This document shows, in pieces, positions 44,947 to 54,352 of a DNA stretch of 64,000 nt. The notes below the pieces were generated by a model, which was not told where the DNA came from, made no database searches, and saw nothing but the letters and a program-made list of their open reading frames with translations. Position 1 is the stretch's first letter; each line of letters starts with the position of its first letter. Source of the stretch: Sapientia aquatica (GTDB taxonomy: Bacteria > Pseudomonadota > Gammaproteobacteria > Burkholderiales > Burkholderiaceae_D); assembly GCF_004358105.1 (NCBI RefSeq), contig NZ_SMYL01000010.1, forward strand, positions 85,786 to 149,785, given 5' to 3'. Made by a program: the position numbers and the translations under genes.

Positions 44947-45780
44947 ATGCCAACTCCATTCCATTTTAAAGCGGGAAACTCCCCCCTCCTGATCTCCATG
45001 CCGCACGTCGGTACCACCATCCCCGACGACATCGCCGCTGACATGGAGCCTGTTGCGTTGATTAAAGCCGATACCGATTGGCATTTGCGTGAGCTCTATT
45101 CGATGGCCGAGCAATTGGGTGCGTCTATTATCAGCGCCGAATACTCGCGTTATGTGATTGATTTAAACCGACCGAAAGAGGATTCCAATCTCTATCCCGG
45201 TCAGGATACAACCGGTCTTTGCCCGGTTGATACGTTTAGCAAACAGCCTTTATATCGCTCCGGACGTTTGCCCAATGCCGAGCAGATTTCGCAGCGGATT
45301 GAGAAATACTGGCAGCCTTATCACACGCAACTGAGTTCTGAACTCGCGCGGATTAAGTCGCAACATGGTGTGGCATTGTTGTGGGATGCGCATTCGATTG
45401 CGTCGGTGGTACCGCGCTTTTTTGAGGGCAAATTACCGGACTTAAATTTTGGTACTGCCGATCAAAAATCGTGCGCCTTATCGTTGCAAGAAACGCTGCA
45501 AAACGTCATGCACAAATCACCGAATGCTGCGTCGTTCACGCATGTTTTTAATGGACGATTTAAGGGCGGCTATATCACGCGCAATTACGGTCAACCGCAG
45601 CAACATGTGCACGCGATTCAGTTGGAAAAATGTCAGAGTATTTATATGAACGAAACCGCGCCTTTTGCTTATCGACCGGACATTGCGGCGCAGGTGCAAC
45701 CGTTGTTAACCGAACTCTTGAGCGCTTGCCTGACTTGGGCGGCATCGCAAGGGAAAAGCCATCTGGCAGGGAGTCAATAA
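44947..45780 (+). CDS. hutG: N-formylglutamate deformylase (HutG type)
   Basis: The 277-residue protein is in the N-formylglutamate amidohydrolase family: SPLLISMPHVGTTIPDDIAA carries the metal-ligand region, then EYSRYVIDLNRPKEDSNLYP, LLWDAHSIASVVPRFFEG (metal-binding D-x-H) and FKGGYITRNYGQPQQHVHAI. It is the last step of the five-step histidine pathway, producing glutamate and formate. The downstream hutF gene starts at the base after its stop, so they are translationally coupled. No HutH, HutU or HutI is in the window. Confidence 0.93.
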   Translation: MPTPFHFKAGNSPLLISMPHVGTTIPDDIAADMEPVALIKADTDWHLRELYSMAEQLGASIISAEYSRYVIDLNRPKEDSNLYPGQDTTGLCPVDTFSKQPLYRSGRLPNAEQISQRIEKYWQPYHTQLSSELARIKSQHGVALLWDAHSIASVVPRFFEGKLPDLNFGTADQKSCALSLQETLQNVMHKSPNAASFTHVFNGRFKGGYITRNYGQPQQHVHAIQLEKCQSIYMNETAPFAYRPDIAAQVQPLLTELLSACLTWAASQGKSHLAGSQ

Positions 45781-47171
45781 TGTCTATTTTCGATCAAACT
45801 AAAGTCCTCTTTGCGCGCCATGCGTGGCTGGTGGATGGCTGGGTGGATAACGCGCGGATTCATTGGAATGATCAAGGCGATATTAGTCAAATTGAGACCA
45901 ACGTAGCCAGCGATCCTGACGACCATATTGAGCAATTTGTGGTGCCTGGCATGATCAATTTGCATTCGCATGCGTTCCAACGGGCGATGGCGGGGATGAC
46001 CGAAATCGCGGGTTCTGGCCCAGATAGTTTTTGGACTTGGCGCGACTTGATGTACCGCTTTGCGCTGGCAATTAATCCCGAGCAAATTCAATCGATTGCG
46101 GCGCAGTTGTATTCGGAATGTTTGCGCTTTGGTTATACCTCGGTGTGCGAATTTCATTATCTGCACCGTGCGCCGTCGGGCGACTTTTACGCCAACATTG
46201 CGGAGACCTCCCAACGTGTTTTGAATGCGGCGGAGCAAACCGGGATAGGTATTACGTTGCTGCCGGTTTTGTACACCTATGCCGACTTTAACGAATATCC
46301 GCTTAATCCCAATCAGCGCCGTTTTTCGACCAATCCTGAACAGTTATTAAAGATCGTGCGCGCGCTCGAGCCGCAGCGTAGTGGACAAGTAGAAATTGGC
46401 GTTGCGCCCCATTCGATCCGCGCTGCGGCGTTGGAAGACATTGCTGAAGTGGTGGCGGCTTTGCCATCGGATCGACCGATTCATATTCACATCGCGGAAC
46501 AACAAAAAGAGGTTGATAACTGCGTCGCTTCTTCTGGCAAACGCCCAGTCGAATTATTGTTTGACGCGCAAAGCAGTAGCAATCCAGTTAATGAGCGCTG
46601 GTGCTTGGTGCACGCGACCCATTTATCCGCATCCGAAGTCACGCAGATCGCGCAGAGCAAAGCGGTGGCTGGTATTTGCACGACCACGGAAGGTAATTTG
46701 GGCGATGGTTTCTTTGACCTGCCAGCATTTATCGCGCAGCAAGGGCGTTTTGGAATTGGCAGCGACAGCCATGTGTCGCAAAGCCCGATTGAAGAATTAC
46801 GCTGGCTCGAATACGGTCAACGTCTGCGCGCCCAACGGCGCAATATGTCGGCCGTGGGCGAGCAAAAACACATCGGTGATTTTTTATGGAAATCGGCTTT
46901 GCAAGGCGGGATGCAAGCCAGCGGTCGAAAGGTCGGCAGTATCGAAGTCGGCAAGCGCGCTGATTTATTGGTGCTCGATGCCAAACATCCCAACTTGAGC
47001 GGCATTGCTTGCAGCGATGTGCTCAATACCTGGATATTTACCGGCAACGACAATTTGGTGCACGATGTATTGGTCGGCGGACAATGGCGGGTCAAGGAAG
47101 GTCGCCATGTCAATCAAGTGGCCATTGAACAGCGCTTTAAACAAACCATGCAGCAACTGCGTGCGCTGTGA
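45781..47171 (+). CDS. hutF: Formimidoylglutamate deiminase (HutF)
   Basis: The start is ATG 45781 directly after the hutG stop; longer frames overlap hutG and lack support. At 463 residues it is an amidohydrolase-fold enzyme with metal ligands in INLHSHAFQRAMAG, HIHIAEQQKEVDNC, WCLVHATHLSASEV and FGIGSDSHVSQSP. It converts N-formimino-L-glutamate to N-formyl-L-glutamate and ammonia, which HutG then deformylates. The fixed hutG-hutF pairing marks the five-step route. The E-E-L-R-W-L-E-Y block (SPIEELRWLEYGQRLRAQRR) is typical of HutF. Confidence 0.95.
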
Positions 47172-47221
47172 TGAACAGGGCAATCTCTGCTTAGTTAAGC
47201 GAGATTGCCAATTTATAGAGA

Positions 47222-48553
47222 TTAAAAAATGCTGCGCGCCAAACGGATTCCAGTAAATTGCCAGCGCGTTTGTGCTCTTTGAAAATGGCGGTACGTCGTC
47301 CGACTGTGTCCCGCTGGTGTGGCAACGCTGCCGCCGCGCAACACATATTGATTCACCATTTGACGTTCAAAGTTATCTAATGATGGCTCGGTGCGGGCTT
47401 TAATGGCGGGATACGAGGTGTAGCTTGACGCTGTCCATTCCCACGTATCGGTAAAAAATTGTTTTAATCCTGTGGCAGTCGATGCGCCTTGCGGATGCAG
47501 GTTCATCGCTTCGACACCTTTGTTTTTTTCTGCTTCTGGGTCGGCAATTGTCGGCAATCCGGTTAAGTCAGGAATGATCGAGTTGGCCGCAAATTCCCAT
47601 TCAAATTCGGTCGGCAAACGCGCACCAGAGAAGCGCGCAAAGGCATCGGCTTCGTAATATGACACGTGGCACACCGGACGATTTAAGTCGAGTGGGATTA
47701 AACCATGCAAGGTGTATTCGTGCCACACGTCGTCGATTTTGCGCCAATAGAGTGGGGCTTTCACGCGCTCTTGGGCGCGCCACTCAGCGCCATCTTCCAA
47801 CCACCAGCGCGCATCGTTGTAGCCGCCTGCATTGATAAAGGCTAAATATTCGCCGTTGGTGATTTTGCGATCAGCGATTGCGAACGGATTTAAGAATACT
47901 CGATGCTTGGGTAGCTCGTTTTCAAAGCAAAAGGTTAAGCCAGGATGCCCGATATCGGCCATGCCGCCGCGCAGTTCCAACATTTTGAGTGTCGCTACTT
48001 TTGCCGCCGGTTCCAGCGGACGAACGATGTAAGCCGGATGAAACGGATTGGTGCCTAATAAATGCTTGATATCGGTGAGCATTAATTCTTGATTTTTTTG
48101 CTCGCGCTGCAAGCCCATTTCCAACACCGATACAGCTTCTTCCGGCAAATTCTTAATTAACGCCATTACCGCGTTATCGACATGGGTGCGATACGAACGG
48201 ACCAAGGTCAAACTCGGGCGAGTGATTAAGCTGCGCTGCTCACGCGGTAAATTGATGCCGTTATCGGTGCTAAAGAGCATCGTAAAAGCCGGATGAAATG
48301 GTAGGTAATCTTTGACGAAACGGCTCAATACAAACTTCTCAAAAAACCACGTCGTGTGCGCCAAATGCCATTTGATCGGGCTGGCTTCGGGCATGGATTG
48401 CACCGCCATGTCTTCCACCGACAGAGAAGCCGTTAAATTAATCGTTTGCTGGCGTATCGTTTGGTAAGTCTCCGCCATTTGACGTGCCACAACCCCGCCG
48501 TCAGCGCGTGCGCCAGTAAAAAACTGCTGGTTTTTGGTGTACGAAACGTTCAT
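47222..48553 (-). CDS. egtB: Ergothioneine biosynthesis protein EgtB
   Basis: The 443-residue protein has an N-terminal DinB-like domain with the iron-ligand motif IKWHLAHTTWFFEKFVL (H-x3-H type) and a C-terminal formylglycine-generating-enzyme-like sulfatase-modifying domain (LPTEFEWEFAANS, TDTWEWTASSY, YVLRGGSVATPAGHSR). EgtB is a non-heme iron oxygenase that joins hercynine with cysteine or gamma-glutamylcysteine to make the sulfoxide precursor of ergothioneine. The companion methyltransferase EgtD is not adjacent. Its gene is convergent with hutF, about 50 bases separating the stops. Confidence 0.94.
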   Translation of the reverse strand: MNVSYTKNQQFFTGARADGGVVARQMAETYQTIRQQTINLTASLSVEDMAVQSMPEASPIKWHLAHTTWFFEKFVLSRFVKDYLPFHPAFTMLFSTDNGINLPREQRSLITRPSLTLVRSYRTHVDNAVMALIKNLPEEAVSVLEMGLQREQKNQELMLTDIKHLLGTNPFHPAYIVRPLEPAAKVATLKMLELRGGMADIGHPGLTFCFENELPKHRVFLNPFAIADRKITNGEYLAFINAGGYNDARWWLEDGAEWRAQERVKAPLYWRKIDDVWHEYTLHGLIPLDLNRPVCHVSYYEADAFARFSGARLPTEFEWEFAANSIIPDLTGLPTIADPEAEKNKGVEAMNLHPQGASTATGLKQFFTDTWEWTASSYTSYPAIKARTEPSLDNFERQMVNQYVLRGGSVATPAGHSRTTYRHFQRAQTRWQFTGIRLARSIF

Positions 48554-49264
48554 GAAGCGACTTCCCTTTACGCGTATTTTGGTCGAATCGCTGGTTCAGC
48601 GGTTCAGAAATTTCTACTTTTTTGGAGCAACTGCCACAACAATGCGAGCCAGCGAAATGCCATGATGCCCATTCAGGATAGGCAATATTTGAACTGTTAC
48701 TAGTATCAAACCAGTGTTATTGACAATTCTTTTCTAAGTGCTGGTCAGCCCATCAAAACCACGTTTAGACATATCGCGTCAGCGCGCCAAGCTAACTCGA
48801 CAACATGGCCTAAAACGATGTAGTGCAAATCAACGTGCCCGTGTAAAAGCCGCGCAAATGTAACAAACACGTTTTATTGATTCCGTTGCGGGTGATTCGG
48901 TGAAATATAGGCTGTTGCGCAGTACAACTGCCTAGCAGGTGGCAACGATTGGGCAGGTGAATTTTCCCAAACAATTCACATTTTTTCTGAATTATAAAGA
49001 CATTGTTGCTGTTCGGCTACGATAGATGTAAGGCGTTTTTACAAATTGTTGCATTTGGCGCGTCAATTGAAGGTAGGCGGGTCAAATCCATTTCTGGGTG
49101 GAAATAGAGTTGAGTGCGGGAGGCAAAAACGGCGCGCTTTTACATCCTGAAGCCCGCAATGTCGATCAAGGTTTGTGCCAGATCATGGGGCTGATTTTAC
49201 CGACTTAACAAAGGCAGCTAGAATGGGCGCTTATGCTCATTAGCAATTCTTAACGCCTGATTTT
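48554..49264. other. Divergent intergenic region of 711 bases, no gene seen
   Basis: I found no credible coding frame or RNA gene between egtB and the PhyH gene. The region has AT-rich stretches near 48960-49010 and must hold the two divergent promoters. No clear operator was identified. Confidence 0.45.
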
Positions 49265-50020
49265 ATGCTGACCCCAGAACAATGCCGTGATTTTGACCGC
49301 AATGGATTTCTTGTTTTGCCGCAACTATCCACTCCCACCTATTGCACACAAGTATTAGACTTTGCTCATGAGCAATTAAAAGAGCCACGCCAGCCGGTGG
49401 AGTACGAAGCCGACACTGGCTATCCCGGCGCGCCGAGCACCAAGTCGGAAATCGGGGGCGAAACCGTGCGCCGTTTATTGCATGTCTCGCTGCGCGACAA
49501 GTTGATTACAGATTGGGCCACCGGAGAGCAATTAGCCACGCCGTTAAAGCAACTTTTGGGCGAACCCGTGCTGCTGTCGCAAGTGCATCACAACTGCATC
49601 ATGACCAAGCAGCCGCGCTTTTCCAGTGTAACCGGGTGGCATCGAGATAGTCGCTATTGGAATTTTGAACGGGCTGAGTTGATTTCTGCGTGGCTGGCGT
49701 TACGCGATGAAACGGTGGAAAACGGCTGCTTATTAGTCATCCCCGGTTCGCATCACGTGCAGGTCGATGCCGATGGATTAGACGCCGCGCAGTTTTTAAA
49801 GAACGATTACCCGAGCAACCAAGCGCTGCTCGCGCAAGCGGTTCCGGTGCCGTTAAAGGCTGGCGATGTGCTACTGTTTTCGAGTAATTTATTCCACGCG
49901 GCGGGGCGCAATCAAACCGATCAAACAAAATTTTCGATGGTGTTTACCTACCGTGCTTCGGATAACCCGCCATTGCCGGGGAGCCGTTCGGCGAGCTTGC
50001 CAGAGATTGAGCTAGGCTAG
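49265..50020 (+). CDS. PhyH-family Fe(II)/2-oxoglutarate dioxygenase
   Basis: The 251-residue protein has the iron-binding facial triad of phytanoyl-CoA dioxygenase-like enzymes: H126-x-D128 in VTGWHRDSRYW and distal H211 in NLFHAAGRN, with R215 as probable 2-oxoglutarate ligand. The double-stranded beta-helix core is visible in LISAWLALRDETVENGCLLV and KAGDVLLFSSNLFH. The family hydroxylates a wide range of substrates, from lipids to natural products and osmolytes, so none can be named here. It is monocistronic. No signal peptide is present. Confidence 0.92.
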   Translation: MLTPEQCRDFDRNGFLVLPQLSTPTYCTQVLDFAHEQLKEPRQPVEYEADTGYPGAPSTKSEIGGETVRRLLHVSLRDKLITDWATGEQLATPLKQLLGEPVLLSQVHHNCIMTKQPRFSSVTGWHRDSRYWNFERAELISAWLALRDETVENGCLLVIPGSHHVQVDADGLDAAQFLKNDYPSNQALLAQAVPVPLKAGDVLLFSSNLFHAAGRNQTDQTKFSMVFTYRASDNPPLPGSRSASLPEIELG

Positions 50021-50144
50021 GTTTGGCCTTGCGCTAATTAAGTTGGATCGCAAGCCAGCGAGCCAATTTCTGCAGGTGCATCCCTTGTGCTGGCCTTGCC
50101 TGTTTATCGGGTAAGTTGCGGGAATCAACGAAAAGGCGCCCGCG

Positions 50145-50158
50145 AGGAGCGCTCCTAC
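50145..50158 (-). repeat. REP-like palindrome with GTAG head (candidate)
   Basis: Read on the minus strand this is GTAGGAGCGCTCCT followed by CGCGGGCGCC. AGGAGCGCTCCT is a perfect 12-bp palindrome. GTAG next to such a stem is the classic head of REP elements mobilised by REP-associated tyrosine transposases. It lies in the gap between the PhyH gene and lysA. Confidence 0.4.
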
Positions 50159-50181
50159 CGGATAGCTGGCGGATGGGAACC

Positions 50182-51423
50182 TTAAAAATCCTCTAACGCA
50201 ATCAACTCCTGCACAGTTTGCCGACGTCGAATTTGTTTCACCACGTCGCCATCCACTAAAACTTCCGGAATCAATGGGCGTGAATTGTAATTCGATGACA
50301 TCGACGCGCCGTAGGCTCCCGCATCATGGAACACCACCAAATCGCCAATCTCAGCCGCTGGCAAATCTTGGCTAACCACTTCGCCGCCTTCAATCTGCGT
50401 GAACACATCGCCCGATTCGCATAACGGGCCAGCAACGACGGTTGGGCGCAAGGCACCAACTCGTTCAACGCCATCGGGTTGATGCACTGAAATGCGATGG
50501 AAACTGCCGTACATGGCAGGACGAACTAAATCGTTAAAGCCCGCATCGACCAAGGCAAAAAAGTTATTGCCGACTTGTTTTTGCGCCCGTAATTCCGACA
50601 CCAAAATCCCTGATTGCGCCACCAAAAAGCGACCCGGTTCGATTTCCATTGTTAGCGGGTGATTGAGCATTTTTTCCAGTCGCCCACGTGCTGCATTCCA
50701 GAGCGTGAAATAGTGGTCGGTATCGACATCTTCCTCGTCCGCGCGATACGGAATGGACAGCCCACCGCCGATCGAAATGGCTGAAATATCCAAGCCAACA
50801 TCCTGCACGATGCTTACCTGCGCGATCATTGCCTCGCACACTTGTTGCAGATGTCCATAATCCACGCCCGAGCCGATGTGCATGTGCAAGCCGATTAATT
50901 GCAAGCCAGATTGTTGGATGATCTGCAAACATTCCACCAATTGCGTATGCCAAATTCCGTGTTTGCTTTGCTCGCCGCCGGTATTGGTTTTGCGGCTGTG
51001 ACCATGTCCAAAACCGGGATTGATGCGCAACCAAACCGGATGAGTGGGATTGGCATCGGCTAGTTGTTGCAGCATGTGCGGCGAGCCGCAGTTAACGGGA
51101 ATGTTTAATTCCACCACCCGCTTAATCGTGGCGCGGTCGAGCAAATCGGCGGTGAACACGATGGGCGCATGTTCGGTCTGCTTTGGGTCATAACCGGCCG
51201 CTAAAGCGCGTTCTATTTCACCCAGAGAAACCGAATCAACCAGCACTCCTTGTTCGCGCATCAGGCGCAGTAGATGGGTATTTGAGCAGGATTTTTGCGC
51301 GAAGCGGATCACATCGAATTGACGCAAACGGGCGATTTGCTGGCGGATGGTGGCCGCGTCATAAATCCAGCAGGGCGTTTGGACGTCGGCGGCGATTTGG
51401 GCGATTTGGTGATTGTTGAGCAT
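50182..51423 (-). CDS. lysA: Diaminopimelate decarboxylase LysA
   Basis: The 413-residue PLP enzyme has the cofactor lysine K44 in RFAQKSCSNTHLLRLMREQG, the second PLP block LHMHIGSGVDYGHL, the GGGLSIPYR phosphate loop, the substrate block CESGDVFTQ and the DAGAYGASMSSNYNSR signature with the catalytic cysteine upstream. It converts meso-diaminopimelate to L-lysine, the last step of lysine synthesis. The FAQKSCSN wording belongs to a LysA branch with a shorter N-terminus. It is divergent from the Lrp/AsnC regulator, whose product may control it. Confidence 0.93.
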   Translation of the reverse strand: MLNNHQIAQIAADVQTPCWIYDAATIRQQIARLRQFDVIRFAQKSCSNTHLLRLMREQGVLVDSVSLGEIERALAAGYDPKQTEHAPIVFTADLLDRATIKRVVELNIPVNCGSPHMLQQLADANPTHPVWLRINPGFGHGHSRKTNTGGEQSKHGIWHTQLVECLQIIQQSGLQLIGLHMHIGSGVDYGHLQQVCEAMIAQVSIVQDVGLDISAISIGGGLSIPYRADEEDVDTDHYFTLWNAARGRLEKMLNHPLTMEIEPGRFLVAQSGILVSELRAQKQVGNNFFALVDAGFNDLVRPAMYGSFHRISVHQPDGVERVGALRPTVVAGPLCESGDVFTQIEGGEVVSQDLPAAEIGDLVVFHDAGAYGASMSSNYNSRPLIPEVLVDGDVVKQIRRRQTVQELIALEDF

Positions 51424-51440
51424 GTTTATCGGGGCGAATT

Positions 51441-51467
51441 GGGTAAATGGTATTCCATACTATACCC
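51441..51467. promoter_or_regulatory. Nested inverted repeat between lysA and the AsnC-type gene
   Basis: GGGTA at 51441-51445 pairs with TACCC at 51463-51467, and inside it GGTAT (51449-51453) pairs with ATACC (51462-51466). It lies 18 bases upstream of the lysA start and about 85 bases before the Lrp/AsnC-type start. It could be a binding site for that regulator. Confidence 0.35.
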
Positions 51468-51551
51468 ACCGAAACCGCTTTATTAAAGACGATTCAAAAG
51501 GGTATTATCCGCTTATGCCTTGGATTAATAGAAATTGAGAGGGGTTTGGCT

Positions 51552-52007
51552 ATGGAATCAAAATTCGCGAAATTGGACAATTACGATCAAAAAATCCTGG
51601 CGTTGCTGCAACAAGATGCGCGCATGAGTCATGCTGAAATTGGGCGGCAGATTCATTTAAGCCAGCCTAGCGTATCCGAGCGGATTAAGCGGCTGGAGAG
51701 CACCAATGTGATTCGTGGATATCACGCCGACATTAATCCGGACGCGTTTGGTTACCAGATGACGGCCATGATTCGGCTATCGACTCAGCAAGGGCGGCCT
51801 TATGCGGATTTTGTTTCGCAACAGGCGGAGATTATCGATTGCTACACCGTCACGGGCGAAGATGGCGCGGTGATGCGGGTGTTGGCCACCGACGTGGCGC
51901 ATTTGCAGCGCTTGATTGATAAGCTCAATCGCTTTGGCTCGACCTCAACGGCGATTGTGTTGACGACCCATGTGTCGGGCAAGGCAGTGAGCATGCCGCA
52001 AGCGTAG
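51552..52007 (+). CDS. Lrp/AsnC-family transcriptional regulator
   Basis: The ATG at 51552 is chosen because the 151-residue product beginning MESKFAKLDNYDQKILALLQ fits the family exactly and GAGAGGGG lies upstream; a longer frame only adds a non-family leader. The helix-turn-helix is in SHAEIGRQIHLSQPSVSERI. The RAM effector domain contains DCYTVTGEDGAVMRVLATDV. Such regulators sense amino acids. The divergent position next to lysA suggests lysine or a related signal, which is an inference. A terminator follows the stop. Confidence 0.93.
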   Translation: MESKFAKLDNYDQKILALLQQDARMSHAEIGRQIHLSQPSVSERIKRLESTNVIRGYHADINPDAFGYQMTAMIRLSTQQGRPYADFVSQQAEIIDCYTVTGEDGAVMRVLATDVAHLQRLIDKLNRFGSTSTAIVLTTHVSGKAVSMPQA

Positions 52008-52022
52008 TTGGCACGATTGAAT

Positions 52023-52058
52023 ACAAAAAAGGGCAACCCGAAGGCTGCCCTTTTTTGT
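52023..52058. terminator. Bidirectional intrinsic terminator
   Basis: ACAAAAAAGGGCAACC pairs with GGCTGCCCTTTTTTGT around CGAA, with one mismatch. Runs of A and T on both sides allow it to serve the AsnC-type gene on the plus strand and the cytochrome gene on the minus strand. Confidence 0.9.
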
Positions 52059-52074
52059 CATCGCATTTCCAGAT

Positions 52075-52755
52075 TTAGTTGGAAGTCGACATTGTTTCGA
52101 GATAGGCCGCAACGCTACGCATATTTTCTGAGGTGAGATTATGAGTAACCGCTTTCATTGCTGCGCCATCAGGACGTTGATCGGTTTCTCTAAACACGGT
52201 CAATTGTTTGATTAAATAGTCAGCATGTTGGCCGGCTAGGCGTGGGAAAGCATCGTTGCCTTGCGCATGATCGCCGTGGCAAGCCAAGCAAGCGGGGATA
52301 CCTTCGGTAGCAATGCCTTGTTCAAAAATTTGCTTACCTGCGCTCAGTTGTTCGGGCGTCCCTGCATGATCGACATTGCCTTTCGGTGCTGGCAATTTAG
52401 AGAAGTAAGTCGCCAAGCAAGCGATTTGCTCATCCGTTAAATGCGAACTCAAGCCCCACATATATTCAAATCCTTCTGGATCAGAACGGCCATGGCTCTT
52501 AAAACCACTCAACTGTTTAACCAAATACGGCTGAGTTTGTGCAGCCAAGTTAGGGAAGTTAGGCGACGTCGATACGCCCTGCACGCCGTGGCAGTTCGAG
52601 CAGACTTGCATCGCGGTGGTCGAGACCGGAATACTGGCGTCGTTTAAATCGCGTGAACGTTCCGGGGACGAGCAAGCGCCCAGTGTTGCAATCATTGCCG
52701 CGATCGTTGCTAAGCCCGCAAATTTGGACAGTGAAGTCAGATGACGAGTATTCAT
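52075..52755 (-). CDS. Diheme c-type cytochrome lipoprotein (c4-like)
   Basis: The start ATG 52755 has GGGGAG upstream. The longer frame would overlap the upstream gene. The 226-residue protein has a lipoprotein signal ending in LGACS (C28). Two heme-binding sites follow in c4 spacing: CSNCH (52-56) and CLACH (156-160), each followed by a distal methionine region (FEYMWGLSSHL and GAAMKAVTHNL). It would carry electrons in the periplasm, attached to a membrane. It begins one base after the stop of the fused cytochrome-porin gene, so both are made together. Confidence 0.93.
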   Translation of the reverse strand: MNTRHLTSLSKFAGLATIAAMIATLGACSSPERSRDLNDASIPVSTTAMQVCSNCHGVQGVSTSPNFPNLAAQTQPYLVKQLSGFKSHGRSDPEGFEYMWGLSSHLTDEQIACLATYFSKLPAPKGNVDHAGTPEQLSAGKQIFEQGIATEGIPACLACHGDHAQGNDAFPRLAGQHADYLIKQLTVFRETDQRPDGAAMKAVTHNLTSENMRSVAAYLETMSTSN

Positions 52756-52756
52756 T

Positions 52757-54079
52757 TTAATAAGCTCCCCAAACATATAAAAACGCGGTGTTATTGTCTT
52801 TTGCGTTGCGTCCATTGCCATCGTAGTTCGTGCCCGCGCCATCAAATTGTTGGTAAGCGTAGTACTGCAAACCTACCCGAATATTTTGAATTGGCATCCA
52901 AAACAATTCTGGTGTGATGCCGCGTGTATTGGGTGAACCCGATGGGCCTGCGGTGTACAACGTTGTGTCCGATGTGCCGCTAGTTTTGAAGAAGCTCAAA
53001 CTACCGCCGTATTTGGCTTGATAAATATAGGTACCTTTAACACGCAAGGTATTGAGCGTATTGGATGGATTGAGCGCGATACCGGTCACGTCGCCGTTAT
53101 TAATCGTTTCGCGGATATAGCTAAATTGCGCCGAAATTGTTTCTGGATCGAGCAAATATTGATATTGCGCGTCGATGCCGCGATCTTTGTATTGAATCGT
53201 TGGCCCAGTTGGATTGGTTGGATCAGGATACACATTGGCATTCAATCCAAACGCGCCGACCATAATATTGTGCGCACCCCATTCGTGGTTTAACGCGATT
53301 CGAAGGTAAGGATTTGTGCCGCTTAATTTAGTCTGATTGGCGTCGTTTGTGCCTTGGCTTAAGAAGGAAAATGCGCCATTGGCAGTTTTATAGCCACCGA
53401 CTTCGGCGTACAGCAAATTATTCCACATGACATACGCATTCACACCTGCGACTTGCGCACCCAAACCATTAACGATCGGGCCAGCATCGGGGCCAGTGAC
53501 ACCAAACTGCGTTGGGGCATAAATAATCCAAGCAGGAGCCGAATTCCATACATCAGTCACCGTTGGATTGTTATTGAGAGAGACGCCGAAAATCAAATCG
53601 CTGCTGGGGCTAATAAAGCGATCGGCATAACGCAAATCAAAATTATCTGAGCCCCACACGCCTTGATAGCCGCTGTCGCCGGAATAATTGTTGTACGTTC
53701 CTTGCGCAAAAATACCGACGTTATCAGTGACTTTACCGGCCAAAAATACGCTGCCTGTTTGGAAGATTAAGTTGGCATCTTTGGCAAACCCAGGATCGCT
53801 GGTTGGCGTCATGCTCTTGGTCAAGCTGGCCAAACCCATGGCAGAAATTGGAATCGTGCGCGAACCCATGGTGTAGCCGGTTAATTTAAACAAACGGCCA
53901 TAAGGCGTTAATTCAGGAAACTGCCCGCCCGCATGGCAGGCCACGCAATTTTGGCCGGTTTGGCGTGCAAAAGCCGGTAACGCATTTGCCGCTAACGGAG
54001 TAAGTAAGTTAATGCACAGTGCGAGTAATGCGAAAGCACCTGTTTTTTTAATTGTGATGCTGGTGATAGTCGATCTCAT
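52757..54079 (-). CDS. Outer-membrane single-heme cytochrome fused to a beta-barrel (Cyc2-like)
   Basis: The 440-residue protein has a signal peptide cleaved near residue 33 and a GGGAG ribosome binding site before ATG 54079. Just after the signal is a heme site, QTGQNCVACHAGG (C45, C48, H49), followed by FPELTPYGRLFKLTGYT. The rest is a long series of amphipathic strands ending in YVWGAY, consistent with a porin barrel. An N-terminal CxxCH followed by FP-x-L-x-x-x-GR-x-FK-x-x-GY and a barrel of about 370 residues is the layout of Cyc2, the iron-oxidising outer-membrane cytochrome. The Cyc2 assignment is inferred. The following diheme cytochrome could accept its electrons. Confidence 0.8.
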   Translation of the reverse strand: MRSTITSITIKKTGAFALLALCINLLTPLAANALPAFARQTGQNCVACHAGGQFPELTPYGRLFKLTGYTMGSRTIPISAMGLASLTKSMTPTSDPGFAKDANLIFQTGSVFLAGKVTDNVGIFAQGTYNNYSGDSGYQGVWGSDNFDLRYADRFISPSSDLIFGVSLNNNPTVTDVWNSAPAWIIYAPTQFGVTGPDAGPIVNGLGAQVAGVNAYVMWNNLLYAEVGGYKTANGAFSFLSQGTNDANQTKLSGTNPYLRIALNHEWGAHNIMVGAFGLNANVYPDPTNPTGPTIQYKDRGIDAQYQYLLDPETISAQFSYIRETINNGDVTGIALNPSNTLNTLRVKGTYIYQAKYGGSLSFFKTSGTSDTTLYTAGPSGSPNTRGITPELFWMPIQNIRVGLQYYAYQQFDGAGTNYDGNGRNAKDNNTAFLYVWGAY

Positions 54080-54352
54080 TTGTAAATCTCCCTTCCCTGG
54101 GAATCATGTACTGCAGTTATTTAACATTTTGGAGCACAACATGAAGTCTAAAAACGGCGGGAATTGGAAACCATTCCTGCTAAGAAACTTTATAGGCTCT
54201 CTATTGGGAGGGAATTTGCGTTACATCAACATTGTTAATTTGCGTTAGTGACTTTTCCACAGAAACAACAATCACGGCTTCTCAGATAGCCACTTACATA
54301 GTCATTTGATATCAGGTGAGCAACTACGCCCATACCGAAAAGCAAGGCTATA

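Noticed and set aside
45630..45780. Upstream extension of hutF by 50 codons
   Set aside because: It overlaps hutG in another frame and its translation is unlike HutF. ATG 45781 right after the hutG stop gives the natural N-terminus.
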